64,000 nt of DNA, taken from positions 13,100,522 through 13,164,521 of the forward strand of contig NC_067204.1 of NCBI RefSeq assembly GCF_026262505.1. The letters are read 5' to 3'. The stretch comes from Trichomonas vaginalis G3. Taxonomy: Eukaryota > Parabasalia > Trichomonadida > Trichomonadidae. Positions within the stretch are counted from its first letter, which is position 1. Every line of letters begins with the position of its first letter. Under the pieces are notes generated by a model, which was not told the DNA's origin, did not search any database, and saw nothing but the letters and a program-made list of their open reading frames with translations. Of the stretch, positions 1 through 11,500 are shown piece after piece. Made by a program: the position numbers and the translations under genes.

Positions 1-153
1 CTGCTTTAGTACCTAATACTCCACCTATGATAGTTCCTGCCGTTTTCGCTACTGGTGCCAAAAAGTTTGCAACGGGTTTAATAATCTTTTTATAAACCCA
101 ACCCGCAGCTTTCTTAATTCCATCCCATAATTTTTTAAAGAATCCTGCCGCCA
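1..153 (-). CDS. Small basic amphipathic protein, partial (virus-like element)
   Basis: Reading leftwards from an ATG at 153 gives 51 residues that leave the window still open. The start is MAAGFFKKLWDGIKK, followed by a lysine-rich amphipathic and then a small-residue hydrophobic stretch. Short proteins of this style (G-F-F plus basic/aromatic residues) also occur at 28389-28631 and 31886-32287 in the Polinton. In adenovirus-like and Polinton-like elements such proteins are often membrane-active minor virion components; that role is inference here. An AT-rich stretch with a T-run lies just upstream of the ATG. Confidence 0.45.
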
Positions 154-221
154 TTTCTGATTTAATATTAATTAAAAAAATATATTTCATCACTTATATT
201 CTAATTTTTATTTAATGATAA

Positions 222-590
222 ATGAAACCGATTTTAAAAATAAATGAAACAGAGGAGGAAGAAATAAATGAAAGTGAAAATGTTCAACAAAAAATAAACG
301 TTGTTAAACCAATTACTGAAATAAAAATTTTTTCATCTGTTGAAGAATTTAATGACTATTATGCTAATAATAAAAAATTATTTGAAGAATTGACAACGTG
401 TAAATTGAATAAAATGTTTAAAGTTGATGGATTCAAAATTTCAAAAATAAAAGGAGTGGTTAGTTTGAAATCTATTCCTCAATCAAGAATTACCTCATTA
501 ATGAAAATAGATGATTTAACAAAAAGAATAGAAGAGATTGAAGAAAGAATGAATCAAATAATTGATTTCATAAATTCAAATAATCATTAG
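222..590 (+). CDS. Hypothetical 122-aa protein (virus-like element)
   Basis: The protein is highly charged. Its N-terminal 20 residues are rich in glutamate; the middle holds a stretch containing FKVDGFKISKIKGVVSLKSI; and the C-terminus (about residues 90-118) is a probable short coiled coil (IDDLTKRIEEIEERMNQII). I do not recognise a family. The gene converges on the next ORF with only 4 bases between stops, which is typical of compact viral gene packing. The start is supported by an upstream T-run followed by an A-rich segment directly before the ATG. Confidence 0.5.
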   Translation: MKPILKINETEEEEINESENVQQKINVVKPITEIKIFSSVEEFNDYYANNKKLFEELTTCKLNKMFKVDGFKISKIKGVVSLKSIPQSRITSLMKIDDLTKRIEEIEERMNQIIDFINSNNH

Positions 591-594
591 TTTC

Positions 595-1074
595 TTAAAG
601 TTCTATGTTGAACTCATCAAATTCTTCTTCATCATTACCATTACCATTACCTTTAGCGAGTTTATTTACTCTTTCAACTTTATCTTTTGATAGTCTTTCG
701 TTTAATTTTTTCTGAAGTTTTTCGTTACCAAGTTCTAAAATTTTACATGGATGATATTTAAACCCGTTAAATTCTTTTTCCTCAGTTTTAATCATTAATC
801 TACAAAGAACTTTAGTGAGGTGGTTTTGTTGTTTAAACCATTTATCCTTAATATTTGTTATAAATTCAATATCCGGAATTAATTCCCAAATTTTTGAATT
901 TTCGATTAATTTACCATCAAATGCAAAAGCAATAGGTTTAATATTAAACTTACCTTTATAAAATAAACTTTGTATGTAATCATCAAAATAAACGTCTACT
1001 TGTTTAACCTGGGTGAGAATTGGTGAAAGTTTATCCATTAATTGATTCACAGTCACGAATTTTGAGCTGTTCAT
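595..1074 (-). CDS. Conserved element protein, homologous to Polinton ORF at 43338-43658
   Basis: 159 residues. The N-terminal half begins MNSSKFVTVNQLMDKL and continues with VDVYFDDY and FNIKPIAFAF. The same sequence of motifs (KFISVNKYM, LNVYFYHF, WNIEPVKFAI) occurs in the Polinton ORF at 43338-43658, so the two are probably homologous. The C-terminus is acidic and glycine/asparagine-rich (GNGNGNDEEEFDEFN). Its function is unknown. Homology to a gene of a bona fide Polinton is the best evidence that the left edge of the window is also element-derived. Confidence 0.55.
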   Translation of the reverse strand: MNSSKFVTVNQLMDKLSPILTQVKQVDVYFDDYIQSLFYKGKFNIKPIAFAFDGKLIENSKIWELIPDIEFITNIKDKWFKQQNHLTKVLCRLMIKTEEKEFNGFKYHPCKILELGNEKLQKKLNERLSKDKVERVNKLAKGNGNGNDEEEFDEFNIEL

Positions 1075-1181
1075 TTCTTACGAATTAAAAAAATAAATTA
1101 TTCAAAAATGTAAGACATGAATTTTTAAAGTTTATTTTTTAAAAATTTTTTATTTTTTATTTCATTATGGTAGTGAATCTT

Positions 1182-1772
1182 TTATTCATGAAAATAATTA
1201 TTTCTAATTTCTTTTACTCTCTCGTATATACTAGATTTAAAGAATTCAGAACATTTCCCATAATCTCCTAAATGTTTTCTTATCCCTAACGTGTGCCAGT
1301 TATTATATGAAACTGAATAAACTTTATCTTTATCTTTACACCTTTCATCACTTCCAATATATTTATATCTCAGTTTTGATTTAGCGTTTTCATATTCATT
1401 AGCGTTTAATAATTCGCAGTCTTCCTTTTTAAATTGATGTTTAAGATATTCAGGATTTAATACTCTACGTTTATATGCTCCTAACTTAGTTCTAAAGGTT
1501 TTTCTACAAAATTTAGGAATTCCATCCTCTTTAATGTCATCAATGATTTCCATTTCATTATTTTCAATTTCTTCTTCTCGTTTATGAGGTCTTTGATTAT
1601 GACTCCATTGATTCCATGAAATTAAATATTCTTTATCATTATATTTATACCTCATTAGCTTATTTTGGCTTTCATATTCATTTAATAATTCACAATCTTC
1701 ATTTTTAAATTGATATTTAACCCATTCAGGATTTAAACAATGTTTAATTAATCGCGGAATATCTGACATCAT
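1182..1772 (-). CDS. Protein with two copies of a ~60-aa domain (virus-like element)
   Basis: 196 residues with an internal duplication. Each half carries LNPE-[WY]-[VL]-K-[YH]-QFK-[NK]-EDCELLN, then a segment ending in LRYKY or MRYKY, then an aromatic stretch (LISWNQWSHN, VSYNNWHTL). This layout resembles the small repeated domain in phage and large-DNA-virus proteins in which a short motif with Cys and aromatic residues binds nucleic acid or accompanies nucleases, but the usual paired cysteines are not evident, so the role is unassigned. The upstream region contains a TATATATAG-type motif also found at about 3.36 kb. Confidence 0.5.
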   Translation of the reverse strand: MMSDIPRLIKHCLNPEWVKYQFKNEDCELLNEYESQNKLMRYKYNDKEYLISWNQWSHNQRPHKREEEIENNEMEIIDDIKEDGIPKFCRKTFRTKLGAYKRRVLNPEYLKHQFKKEDCELLNANEYENAKSKLRYKYIGSDERCKDKDKVYSVSYNNWHTLGIRKHLGDYGKCSEFFKSSIYERVKEIRNNYFHE

Positions 1773-1795
1773 CTATATATAGCTTCTTTTATAAA

Positions 1796-2010
1796 AGATA
1801 AAAAATAAATTATTTTAAAATTAATGTTAATTTTTTTTAATGGTTTAGTATATAAATATATTTTTTTAATTAATATTAATTTTTTTAATGATTTATAAAT
1901 AAATATATTTTAAAATTAATGTTAATTTTTTAATGATTTATAAATAAATATATTTTAAAATTAATGTTAATTTTTAATGATTTATAAATAAATATATTTT
2001 AAAATGTGTT
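1796..2010. repeat. AT-rich tandem repeat, ~50-bp unit
   Basis: About four imperfect copies of a unit that contains TTTATAAATAAATATATTTT followed by AAAATTAATGTTAATTTTT. The same flavour of sequence resumes after the foldback element at about 3270, suggesting that the foldback element inserted into it. Confidence 0.6.
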
Positions 2011-2017
2011 TTGTTGT

Positions 2018-3259
2018 AAACAGAAATTCATCAAAAGTGACACCTCAGAAAAGCTAAAATATTGAATTTTTGGAACTTTTGATAGAGCACGTTTTTAAAT
2101 ATTAATTAAAGTAAATGTATATTTTGTAAAGATTCTTCTTAATAAAAAAATAAAATTTTGAAGAAGAACACAAAATCTTCTGAAAAATAATATCACATAA
2201 ACTCATATTATTTTCTAATATATAACTATTTTATATAAAAATCAAATTCAATGATCTTAAAAGCGAATGATAAACCTCAAAATTTACGAATATAATGAGT
2301 GGGAATATAATGCTTATCTATCATAAAACCATATGAAATATTAATTTTTGCTTTACGCCTAATTTTTGACGACAATTAGCAAAAAATGTTAAATGTTAAC
2401 ACTCAGTCCATTTGAATATGAAAAATAAAATTGACTTTGATTAAATGTTTTTATTTATCATGCAATTCTTCTTGCGACCAAAGATTTGAATAAAATTTCA
2501 AAAAATAAGATAGCTTAAAAAATAATATACGGTAGTGTTTACTAATAGATGAATAGTGTATAAATTCTATTAAAATGGATTTGATCCAAAAAAATATATA
2601 AAATTTGATCATAAATAAAATCGTTTTAAATTACTTCTTCATTTAAATTATAACAATTATTTTTGGTTTTATATTTTTTGGATCAAATCCATTTTAATAG
2701 AATTTATATACTATTCATCTATTAGTAAATACTACCGTATATTATTTTTAAGCTATCTTATTTTTTGAAATTTTATTCAAATCTTTGGTCGCAAGAAGAA
2801 TTGCATGATAAATAAAAACATTTAATCAAAGTCAATTTTATTTTTCATATTCAAATGGACTGAGTGTTAACATTTAACATTTTTTGCTAATTGTCGTCAA
2901 AAATTAGGCGTAAAGCAAAAATTGATATTTCATATGGTTTTATGATAGATAAGCATTATATTCCCACTCATTATATTCGTAAATTTTGAGGTTTATCATT
3001 CGCTTTTAAGATCATTGAATTTGATTTTTATATAAAATAGTTATATATTAGAAAATAATATGAGTTTATGTGATATTATTTTTCAGAAGATTTCATTCTA
3101 TATGCCTATGAAAAGTACTCTCAAAACTAACTTTTTCCTAATTATAATTAAATCTAGAATATTGTATTATGCTTAGTATTATTTCATTTTTCTCATTCAA
3201 TTTAGAATTTACAAATGTCAAAAAATTGAGAGCTGTCACTTTTGATGAATTTCTGTTTA
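2018..3259. mobile_element. Foldback (palindromic) element with ~430-bp arms
   Basis: The outer ends are inverted copies of ACAGAAATTCATCAAAAGTG (2019-2039 and about 3237-3258). Inside, an arm at about 2176-2602 is repeated as a near-identical reverse complement at about 2668-3098, leaving a ~65-bp central spacer. There is no ORF, so it is a non-autonomous element. The arms differ at only a few positions, implying recent formation or ongoing gene conversion. I could not define a target-site duplication with confidence. Confidence 0.8.
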
Positions 3260-3657
3260 TTACAGTTTAGTATATAATATTTATTACTAATTTATTTAAT
3301 AATGTCGCGCTTTCTTACGAATTCATGACTTAAAAAACGTAAGAAAAAATTTTTATATCATCTATATATAGAAGATGTGAAAATATACCTTCATCTATAT
3401 ATAGACGTAACAAAAAAAGTCACAAAACCCTTCCTATCCTACTACTTATCAATATAATCAAATTTTTCTTCACAACCATGAATTGGAAATATGTATTGGT
3501 TAGATAATATATATTTTTATTTTCATGGCATGATTTCGCCTCCAATAATGGGTTCTTAAATTATCAGCTTTAATAAATCATCCGTATTTTATCAAAAATT
3601 GAATCGAATTGTTAGATCTCGCGGAATATTTTTGGCAAATTAATATAGAAACTTTTT
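3260..3657. other. Intergenic stretch with repeated TATATATAG-type motifs
   Basis: No gene is visible. CATCTATATATAG occurs twice (about 3360-3372 and 3391-3403) and once more, as TCATCTATATATAG, at 1770-1783 beside the start of the ORF at 1182-1772. A pair CTTACGAATTCATGAC/ACGTAAGAAA forms a small imperfect inverted repeat at about 3314-3345. This may be the terminal region of the virus-like element on the left, or the upstream region of the E2 gene. Confidence 0.3.
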
Positions 3658-4131
3658 ATGACTGCTGCGCGTAAAGCTATCAGCGATTATCGGATGTTAA
3701 AAGCTATGAATCTTCAAAACATTAATGCTAGACCTAATGAAAATGACGTTTTACATTGGTATGCGTTATTTTATGGTTTCGAAAGTACTCCTTGGGAAGA
3801 TGGAGTTTTTTCAGTTGATATACAACTTCCACAAGACTATCCTAATTCACATCCTGTATCAATTCGATTTACAACGCCAATTATTCATCCAAATGTAGAC
3901 GCAAATGGAAATGTTTGTCATAATATTCTTTTTAATGAATGGGATCCTTCATACAATATATATACGATACTAATATCAATTTATTTACTAATTATAGAAC
4001 CAAATACAAATGAACCTGCAAATCCTGAAATAGCTCAATTGTATACTAATAACAATGCAGAATATAATAGAATGGTCCATGAATGCGTCGAAAATTCATG
4101 GCTAACAACAAAACAGCCTGATGCTGAGTAG
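3658..4131 (+). CDS. Ubiquitin-conjugating enzyme E2
   Basis: 157 residues, the usual length of a bare UBC fold. E2 enzymes accept ubiquitin from E1 as a thioester on a cysteine and, with E3 ligases, pass it to target lysines. The fold runs from helix 1 (residues 1-18), through the YPNSHPVSIRF strand region (about 61-71), to the HPN triad at 77-79 and the catalytic cysteine at C87 in GNVCHNIL. The following W and the LLIIEPNTNEPANPEIA segment (about 110-126) match the family's crossover helix region. The sequence is diverged (CHNI instead of the common CLDI). It is most likely a host gene, although E2s also occur in large DNA viruses and a virus-like element lies just to its left. The start is the first ATG of the ORF. 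It is unclear which E2 class it belongs to. Confidence 0.88.
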   Translation: MTAARKAISDYRMLKAMNLQNINARPNENDVLHWYALFYGFESTPWEDGVFSVDIQLPQDYPNSHPVSIRFTTPIIHPNVDANGNVCHNILFNEWDPSYNIYTILISIYLLIIEPNTNEPANPEIAQLYTNNNAEYNRMVHECVENSWLTTKQPDAE

Positions 4132-4618
4132 AATAATACATTTTATTTATATGTAAGTATTAAAGCAAACTATCTATTTTACATCCTCAACGTAATTTTG
4201 ATATTTGAAGAAAATTTCAATTATCATAATTTACATTGAAGCAAAAGACTACTATGTAACTGTAATTGAGTTTAGTAATCTTTTTCCAGATTGTATCTGA
4301 AAGATTGAAGAATATAGTTAATAAAGTTTTAGAGATTTATAAACTTGAATGTTTTTGGATATGCTATTATTGAATTTTTGTATGCTTCTAACATTAAACT
4401 TAGATAATAATAGCATATCTCTTATTGAATACTTGTGTAAACTGTGACAAATAAAATTATCAGTATATTAATTTGCTTTGAAATAGCAAATATATCTGAA
4501 AACAAACATAACCGAATATGAATTTTCGATTACATAATAAGCAAGATCTTGAAAGAATATATAAACTTTAATTTTTTTAATAAAATAATAATAAACAAAA
4601 GAAAAACAATTAATTGTA
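4132..4618. other. Intergenic, no feature seen
   Basis: AT-rich DNA between the convergent E2 and BAR-like genes. I see no coding potential, repeats or RNA gene. Confidence 0.5.
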
Positions 4619-5812
4619 TTACAATTTAAGAAGGTTTGTTTCGGGAATAAACATTACAGTTCCAAATTCATCCATGCACTCACAGACATCTCCAGATGAA
4701 ACAACGATGACTCTTCTCTGGTCTAATTTACCATATCCTAATACTTTTGCAAGATATCTTTCATATTCAGGCTTGAAAATTAAATCTTCTGGATTTAGTT
4801 CATTTTTCAGTGGATTATTTGCATCTTCGACTAAATATACTTTATTATTGTATTTGAAGATGGATACTCTTTCATTTGGTGATGCTAGTAACTTTCCATC
4901 ACGTCTAATCTCTGTTTTACTTATCGCGTACTCATGAGATTGCATCGTAATCAAAATTTTGTCACTTTCAAGGAAATTATGGATATCGAAGTTGACAGGG
5001 AGCTCTGGCATGAATTTTGGAATCTTTGTGGTCTCTTCAACAGAATCTAACGTAAAACTTCCAGTGATATCTTTTTTACCATCAATATCAATCATAGCAA
5101 CAAAAGAATCGGATAAAGTATCTGCATTTGACTTCTTTATCTCTTCAACTGTATTAATAAGGCTATTAATTAAGGAATCAAACTGAGATGCCCTCTGAAA
5201 TTCTAATTTCTCGAAGTTGGTAACAAAAGCGTCAATAGCTTGATACTGTTTATCTAATTTTTCATTGTAAACCTCTTGCAAATCGTCTAAAGAGTTGAAA
5301 AATGGTCTGTAATTATATATAACTTGATTAAAGATTTCTTCGTATTTCTTTGATGATTGATTTTGATAAGCTTCTTCAATCTTTTTAATTAAATCTAAAT
5401 GTTCTTGTTCCTTTGCTTCTAATGCTGTTTTTGTTGCATTTGATACGTTAATTGACTGTTTTAGTATGTCGTATAGCTTATTGAATGATTTTTCGTAGTT
5501 GATAGCAATACTCTCCAATCCTGGTATGAATGACTTCTTGAAAAATTGGCAGATTTTATGTGCTTCGACTGTTGGTGTAAAATCACTCAGAGCAAACTGT
5601 TTCATACCTTTTGTCATTGATGGTGTAATATCATACCTGTCCAAAATGCTTAGTAACGATTTCTTTTCGCTCTCAATTTTAGAATCTCCTTTATCCAATT
5701 TTTCTAGAAAAGATTTAAAAGTACTAATCATACCGGTCATTGTATCAATGTTCTTGTCTTTCACTGTAAGTATCTTGTTGATTGCAACTGAATAATTGAG
5801 GAATTTAGCCAT
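4619..5812 (-). CDS. BAR/F-BAR-like helical protein with C-terminal SH3-like segment
   Basis: 397 residues. Residues 1-235 are almost wholly helical and charged, with long amphipathic heptad-like stretches (for example IESEKKSLLSILDRY, LEAKEQEHLDLIKKIEEAY, LDKQYQAIDAFVTNFEKLEF), the pattern of a BAR or F-BAR membrane-curving dimer. A linker follows. The last ~35 residues (VIVVSSGDVCECMDEFGTVMFIPETNLLKL, positions about 368-397) resemble the second half of an SH3 domain: a GD-x-C/I-x-C/V turn, a D-E-F-G loop and a V/I-P-x-x-x-L end. Such proteins link membrane bending to actin or endocytosis. Domain calls are by eye and the fold is inference. The gene is intronless, with a good ATG at 5812 and AT-rich DNA containing a TCAATTATT initiator-like motif a few bases upstream. 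It is a host gene, with no sign of damage. Confidence 0.7.
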   Translation of the reverse strand: MAKFLNYSVAINKILTVKDKNIDTMTGMISTFKSFLEKLDKGDSKIESEKKSLLSILDRYDITPSMTKGMKQFALSDFTPTVEAHKICQFFKKSFIPGLESIAINYEKSFNKLYDILKQSINVSNATKTALEAKEQEHLDLIKKIEEAYQNQSSKKYEEIFNQVIYNYRPFFNSLDDLQEVYNEKLDKQYQAIDAFVTNFEKLEFQRASQFDSLINSLINTVEEIKKSNADTLSDSFVAMIDIDGKKDITGSFTLDSVEETTKIPKFMPELPVNFDIHNFLESDKILITMQSHEYAISKTEIRRDGKLLASPNERVSIFKYNNKVYLVEDANNPLKNELNPEDLIFKPEYERYLAKVLGYGKLDQRRVIVVSSGDVCECMDEFGTVMFIPETNLLKL

Positions 5813-8598
5813 GCAATAATTGATAAATGTAAAGTATTTTTGTTTTACATTTTATTTCAATTTCTTTCAATTCAAAAACATAAGTCGTTTCCTTTTCATT
5901 ATTTCTGTGTTAGATATTACTTTTTAAACAGGAATTCGCAATAAAGAATATAAATCGATTATTTTTGTCAGAAGATTTTGAAACTGTGGAAGATCACATT
6001 AAATTCTTTGGGTCATTCTTGCTTCTGTAATGCCATCTTTATAAATTCGCCTAGAATAAAGCCGCTCTTATATGGAATGACTATAACGAGTCGACAAAGG
6101 TACATTCACTAGGCGATAACAGTAAAATGGGATGAAAATAGGATAAATAGCATCCCTATATAGTGCCTAACAATATTTATACGGGCCAAAAAAATTTGGC
6201 TAGAGATTTGGCGAGTTATAAAACCTAGAAAATTGAGAGGGATTTTTATTTTTGAATTTTTTTGGAAAGTTAAAATTGCGATTAAAAATCGATTTCCAGG
6301 AGAACTAAGCATCTCATCATATATTTAAATCGATAAAAATATTAAATAATAGTTGAATAGTATAACAACGTGAAATTATGGCTGAATCTACAGAAAAAAT
6401 GAACATATTTGACATTTTTGAAAATTCATACGTTAGATGGTGACAGACTCATAAACTATACTTTAGCTAAGATTGATATATGGTTTCAACAACACATGGT
6501 TAAAATCGTAAAAATATTTTAGATTTCAAAAAGATATATATGGTAATATAATGGAACAAAGTCAACAAATAGCATGTTAAATATGTTATAATTAACTTTT
6601 TATTAGATCCAATAGTAGATATCGAATGGTTTCCAGCTTTATGGTTAAATATTTTTTTTCGAGCTTCTCTTTAACTGTTGTATTAAGGTTGTAAATTTTT
6701 GATGCTAGAAACTATGGAATCTTCTTTGCTGCTGCATTTTTCTTGAGAGTTCTTGCAATTTCGAATAGATCTGCGCATTGTATGAAATGGAGGCTTTAAA
6801 ATATCTTGAAAACAGAATAGGACTGCTTTTCCAAAGGAATGCTTACTTGTAAATCAGAGAGTTTCAAAATTGAGTGCAAGATTATCATCATAACTTTCGA
6901 TTTTGCTGCGAAAAAGGAAGACGAGTAATTAACAAATCATTTACTGTTGTTCATCAAAAGAAGAAAACTTTGATAACAACTAATGATGATAAAATCAAGC
7001 TATCTTTTAATATTTTAAATTGATAAGACATTCAAAATATTTGAATGGTTTAAAATATTTTCTTTTAATTTCTATAAGATATTATCATGATTATATAATA
7101 AAATTTAAATTTTTATTCAAAAAGGCAATATTTCAAACTTTTAATTTCAAAAATCTTAATTCTGCAATAAGTGTATTTAATTGTAGCAAATTTAATGATC
7201 CTTCGTCATGCTTAGCAATTTGGAACTCATAAATTAATGATTTCTTCAAGTAAAATTCTGCATTATTTCAAAAGTCAATAATTCTCTAGTAACTTTTCTT
7301 CAAACCCTAACCATTATATTATATGTATAATGGAGAATAATTGCAAAGAAAGATAGCCGAATTTACTGGGTAGTTCTTGTGATGCGAAATAATTGCAAAT
7401 TAACACCTAGTTTTAACAGCATCAATCTCTTTTTGCTCTCATTTAAATGCATTCGCACACTTTAATTTTGAAATATAAGAGTTTTGGAAATTATCAAATT
7501 TATCTGCTCAAATACTATAGATCTCCATAAGTGTTAATAGAATCATTAGCCTTACATATAGTGTTTAATATAATGATGCACATTATACTGGGTTTCATTC
7601 CTTATTCATCTACCCTATAATTCCTGGGTTGTCAATTTTTTGGGGGCCTATGGAGAAATTTACTTTATCAATAGCGCACCATAGATTCGAATCCAGAGCC
7701 TATAATTCTAGAAGTAGATGAAGGTACCCTAGAATAACTATGTGGTGTAGTTTTTATTGCTATTTAAGATATCACATAAAATATATTAATCAAATAATAA
7801 AAATTTCAATAAAATTAAATAATTGTTATTTTTATATAGAGTAGATATTATTTCTATATTTAGATCGAAAAAATAAATAATTCTGAAGTACTAGTAATAT
7901 TCATCCATGATGATTTACTTTTAAATATTATACAATAAGAAATATATTTATAAGTTTTTTTTGAAAAATGTTTAAAATTGAGAGATCAAAATTTCGATTT
8001 GTGAAAAGAAATCATAAATCAAATATGTCCTAATTTTTGTTTTTATTAGGGTATACATGTTTTATACTCGAAGTACGGTATGTTGTTGTTTTTTTATTCA
8101 ATAATTAAAAACTTGCATACAGGTCGTAAGGTGTTGGAATATCGTACACAGAGGTTACGCACATGTCTAGGGCAACTATTTGTTATGAATGAGTGTATTT
8201 TAAAAGATTTGAAATATCATAAGATTGATCCAAAATGGCATTATAATAAATGTTTTTATCCAATGTTAATTATATTTTAAATAAAGTAATGCAAAATTAA
8301 TGACTTTTGAAAATTGAGAGAGAGAACAAAAAATAGAGTTTTTAAAAAACTAAATGTTGAAATAGTTTGGGATATCAATAAAATTAACAGTGAAAAATAT
8401 TAATCAGAATAAATACAAAAATTGGGTATTTTATTGAAAAAATATGTGAAAAAGAGTGAAGATCAACGGAATTTTTATATTAATACAAAGGATATAAAAG
8501 AAATGTGAACGTAAATAAATATAAATTAAAAGATATAATTAAAATTTGTAAATAATTGTATTTGTAAAGTAAACATGTTTTATTTATGGTTATATACG
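5813..8598. other. Gene-poor AT-rich region
   Basis: Only short random ORFs are present. GTCGAC plus AAAGGTACATTCACT at 6090-6110 has an inverted partner at 19481-19503 (see findings). A short RNA-polymerase-III-like B box (GATTCGAATCC, about 7694) lacks a tRNA fold around it. Nothing else is recognisable. Confidence 0.5.
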
Positions 8599-11500
8599 TG
8601 TTTGTTGTTCACTGAGCAACTTTGAGAAGAATCATTTGTGATTCTTGTCAAAGTTGAATCAAAGACAACAATTGATAGACAATTGTTGTCTTTGTGTACA
8701 ACATTCACTTGAATTATAAACAATAACAAGTGTTTGTTGTTCACTGAGCAACTTTGAGAAGAATCATTTGTGATTCTTGTCAAAGTTGAATCAAAGACAA
8801 CAATTGATAGACAATTGTTGTCTTTGTGTACAACATTCACTTGAATTATAAACAATAACAAGTGTTTGTTGTTCACTGAGCAACTTTGAGAAGAATCATT
8901 TGTGATTCTTGTCAAAGTTGAATCAAAGACAACAATTGATAGACAATTGTTGTCTTTGTGTACAACATTCACTTGAATTATAAACAATAACAAGTGTTTG
9001 TTGTTCACTGAGCAACTTTGAGAAGAATCATTTGTGATTCTTGTCAAAGTTGAATCAAAGACAACAATTGATAGACAATTGTTGTCTTTGTGTACAACAT
9101 TCACTTGAATTATAAACAATAACAAGTGTTTGTTGTTCACTGAGCAACTTTGAGAAGAATCATTTGTGATTCTTGTCAAAGTTGAATCAAAGACAACAAT
9201 TGATAGACAATTGTTGTCTTTGTGTACAACATTCACTTGAATTATAAACAATAACAAGTGTTTGTTGTTCACTGAGCAACTTTGAGAAGAATCATTTGTG
9301 ATTCTTGTCAAAGTTGAATCAAAGACAACAATTGATAGACAATTGTTGTCTTTGTGTACAACATTCACTTGAATTATAAACAATAACAAGTGTTTGTTGT
9401 TCACTGAGCAACTTTGAGAAGAATCATTTGTGATTCTTGTCAAAGTTGAATCAAAGACAACAATTGATAGACAATTGTTGTCTTTGTGTACAACATTCAC
9501 TTGAATTATAAACAATAACAAGTGTTTGTTGTTCACTGAGCAACTTTGAGAAGAATCATTTGTGATTCTTGTCAAAGTTGAATCAAAGACAACAATTGAT
9601 AGACAATTGTTGTCTTTGTGTACAACATTCACTTGAATTATAAACAATAACAAGTGTTTGTTGTTCACTGAGCAACTTTGAGAAGAATCATTTGTGATTC
9701 TTGTCAAAGTTGAATCAAAGACAACAATTGATAGACAATTGTTGTCTTTGTGTACAACATTCACTTGAATTATAAACAATAACAAGTGTTTGTTGTTCAC
9801 TGAGCAACTTTGAGAAGAATCATTTGTGATTCTTGTCAAAGTTGAATCAAAGACAACAATTGATAGACAATTGTTGTCTTTGTGTACAACATTCACTTGA
9901 ATTATAAACAATAACAAGTGTTTGTTGTTCACTGAGCAACTTTGAGAAGAATCATTTGTGATTCTTGTCAAAGTTGAATCAAAGACAACAATTGATAGAC
10001 AATTGTTGTCTTTGTGTACAACATTCACTTGAATTATAAACAATAACAAGTGTTTGTTGTTCACTGAGCAACTTTGAGAAGAATCATTTGTGATTCTTGT
10101 CAAAGTTGAATCAAAGACAACAATTGATAGACAATTGTTGTCTTTGTGTACAACATTCACTTGAATTATAAACAATAACAAGTGTTTGTTGTTCACTGAG
10201 CAACTTTGAGAAGAATCATTTGTGATTCTTGTCAAAGTTGAATCAAAGACAACAATTGATAGACAATTGTTGTCTTTGTGTACAACATTCACTTGAATTA
10301 TAAACAATAACAAGTGTTTGTTGTTCACTGAGCAACTTTGAGAAGAATCATTTGTGATTCTTGTCAAAGTTGAATCAAAGACAACAATTGATAGACAATT
10401 GTTGTCTTTGTGTACAACATTCACTTGAATTATAAACAATAACAAGTGTTTGTTGTTCACTGAGCAACTTTGAGAAGAATCATTTGTGATTCTTGTCAAA
10501 GTTGAATCAAAGACAACAATTGATAGACAATTGTTGTCTTTGTGTACAACATTCACTTGAATTATAAACAATAACAAGTGTTTGTTGTTCACTGAGCAAC
10601 TTTGAGAAGAATCATTTGTGATTCTTGTCAAAGTTGAATCAAAGACAACAATTGATAGACAATTGTTGTCTTTGTGTACAACATTCACTTGAATTATAAA
10701 CAATAACAAGTGTTTGTTGTTCACTGAGCAACTTTGAGAAGAATCATTTGTGATTCTTGTCAAAGTTGAATCAAAGACAACAATTGATAGACAATTGTTG
10801 TCTTTGTGTACAACATTCACTTGAATTATAAACAATAACAAGTGTTTGTTGTTCACTGAGCAACTTTGAGAAGAATCATTTGTGATTCTTGTCAAAGTTG
10901 AATCAAAGACAACAATTGATAGACAATTGTTGTCTTTGTGTACAACATTCACTTGAATTATAAACAATAACAAGTGTTTGTTGTTCACTGAGCAACTTTG
11001 AGAAGAATCATTTGTGATTCTTGTCAAAGTTGAATCAAAGACAACAATTGATAGACAATTGTTGTCTTTGTGTACAACATTCACTTGAATTATAAACAAT
11101 AACAAGTGTTTGTTGTTCACTGAGCAACTTTGAGAAGAATCATTTGTGATTCTTGTCAAAGTTGAATCAAAGACAACAATTGATAGACAATTGTTGTCTT
11201 TGTGTACAACATTCACTTGAATTATAAACAATAACAAGTGTTTGTTGTTCACTGAGCAACTTTGAGAAGAATCATTTGTGATTCTTGTCAAAGTTGAATC
11301 AAAGACAACAATTGATAGACAATTGTTGTCTTTGTGTACAACATTCACTTGAATTATAAACAATAACAAGTGTTTGTTGTTCACTGAGCAACTTTGAGAA
11401 GAATCATTTGTGATTCTTGTCAAAGTTGAATCAAAGACAACAATTGATAGACAATTGTTGTCTTTGTGTACAACATTCACTTGAATTATAAACAATAACA

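Larger units (their letters stand above)
1..1800. mobile_element. Edge of a partial virus-like (Polinton-type) element
   Basis: Four small tightly spaced ORFs sit here in a compact viral-style layout, and the element runs off the left edge of the window. The protein at 595-1074 aligns by eye with a Polinton protein at 43338-43658 (shared pattern KF-[IV]-[ST]-VN, then a DVYF/NVYF stretch, then N-I-[KE]-P-[IV]). The ORF at 1-153 resembles the small basic amphipathic protein at 28389-28631. The ORFs are also preceded by the T-run/A-run promoter-like motif seen throughout the big Polinton. I cannot see terminal repeats, so the right boundary is uncertain: it may lie near 1.8 kb or beyond the foldback insertion at about 3.4 kb. 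What is visible is too small a part to judge whether the whole element is intact. Confidence 0.5.

Noticed and set aside
4614-5795. Plus-strand ORFs opposite the BAR-like gene
   Set aside because: Antisense frames of a clear 397-residue gene, with no features of their own.
7640-7740. tRNA suggested by a GATTCGAATCC B-box-like motif
   Set aside because: The T stem does not pair, and no A box or acceptor stem is found around it.
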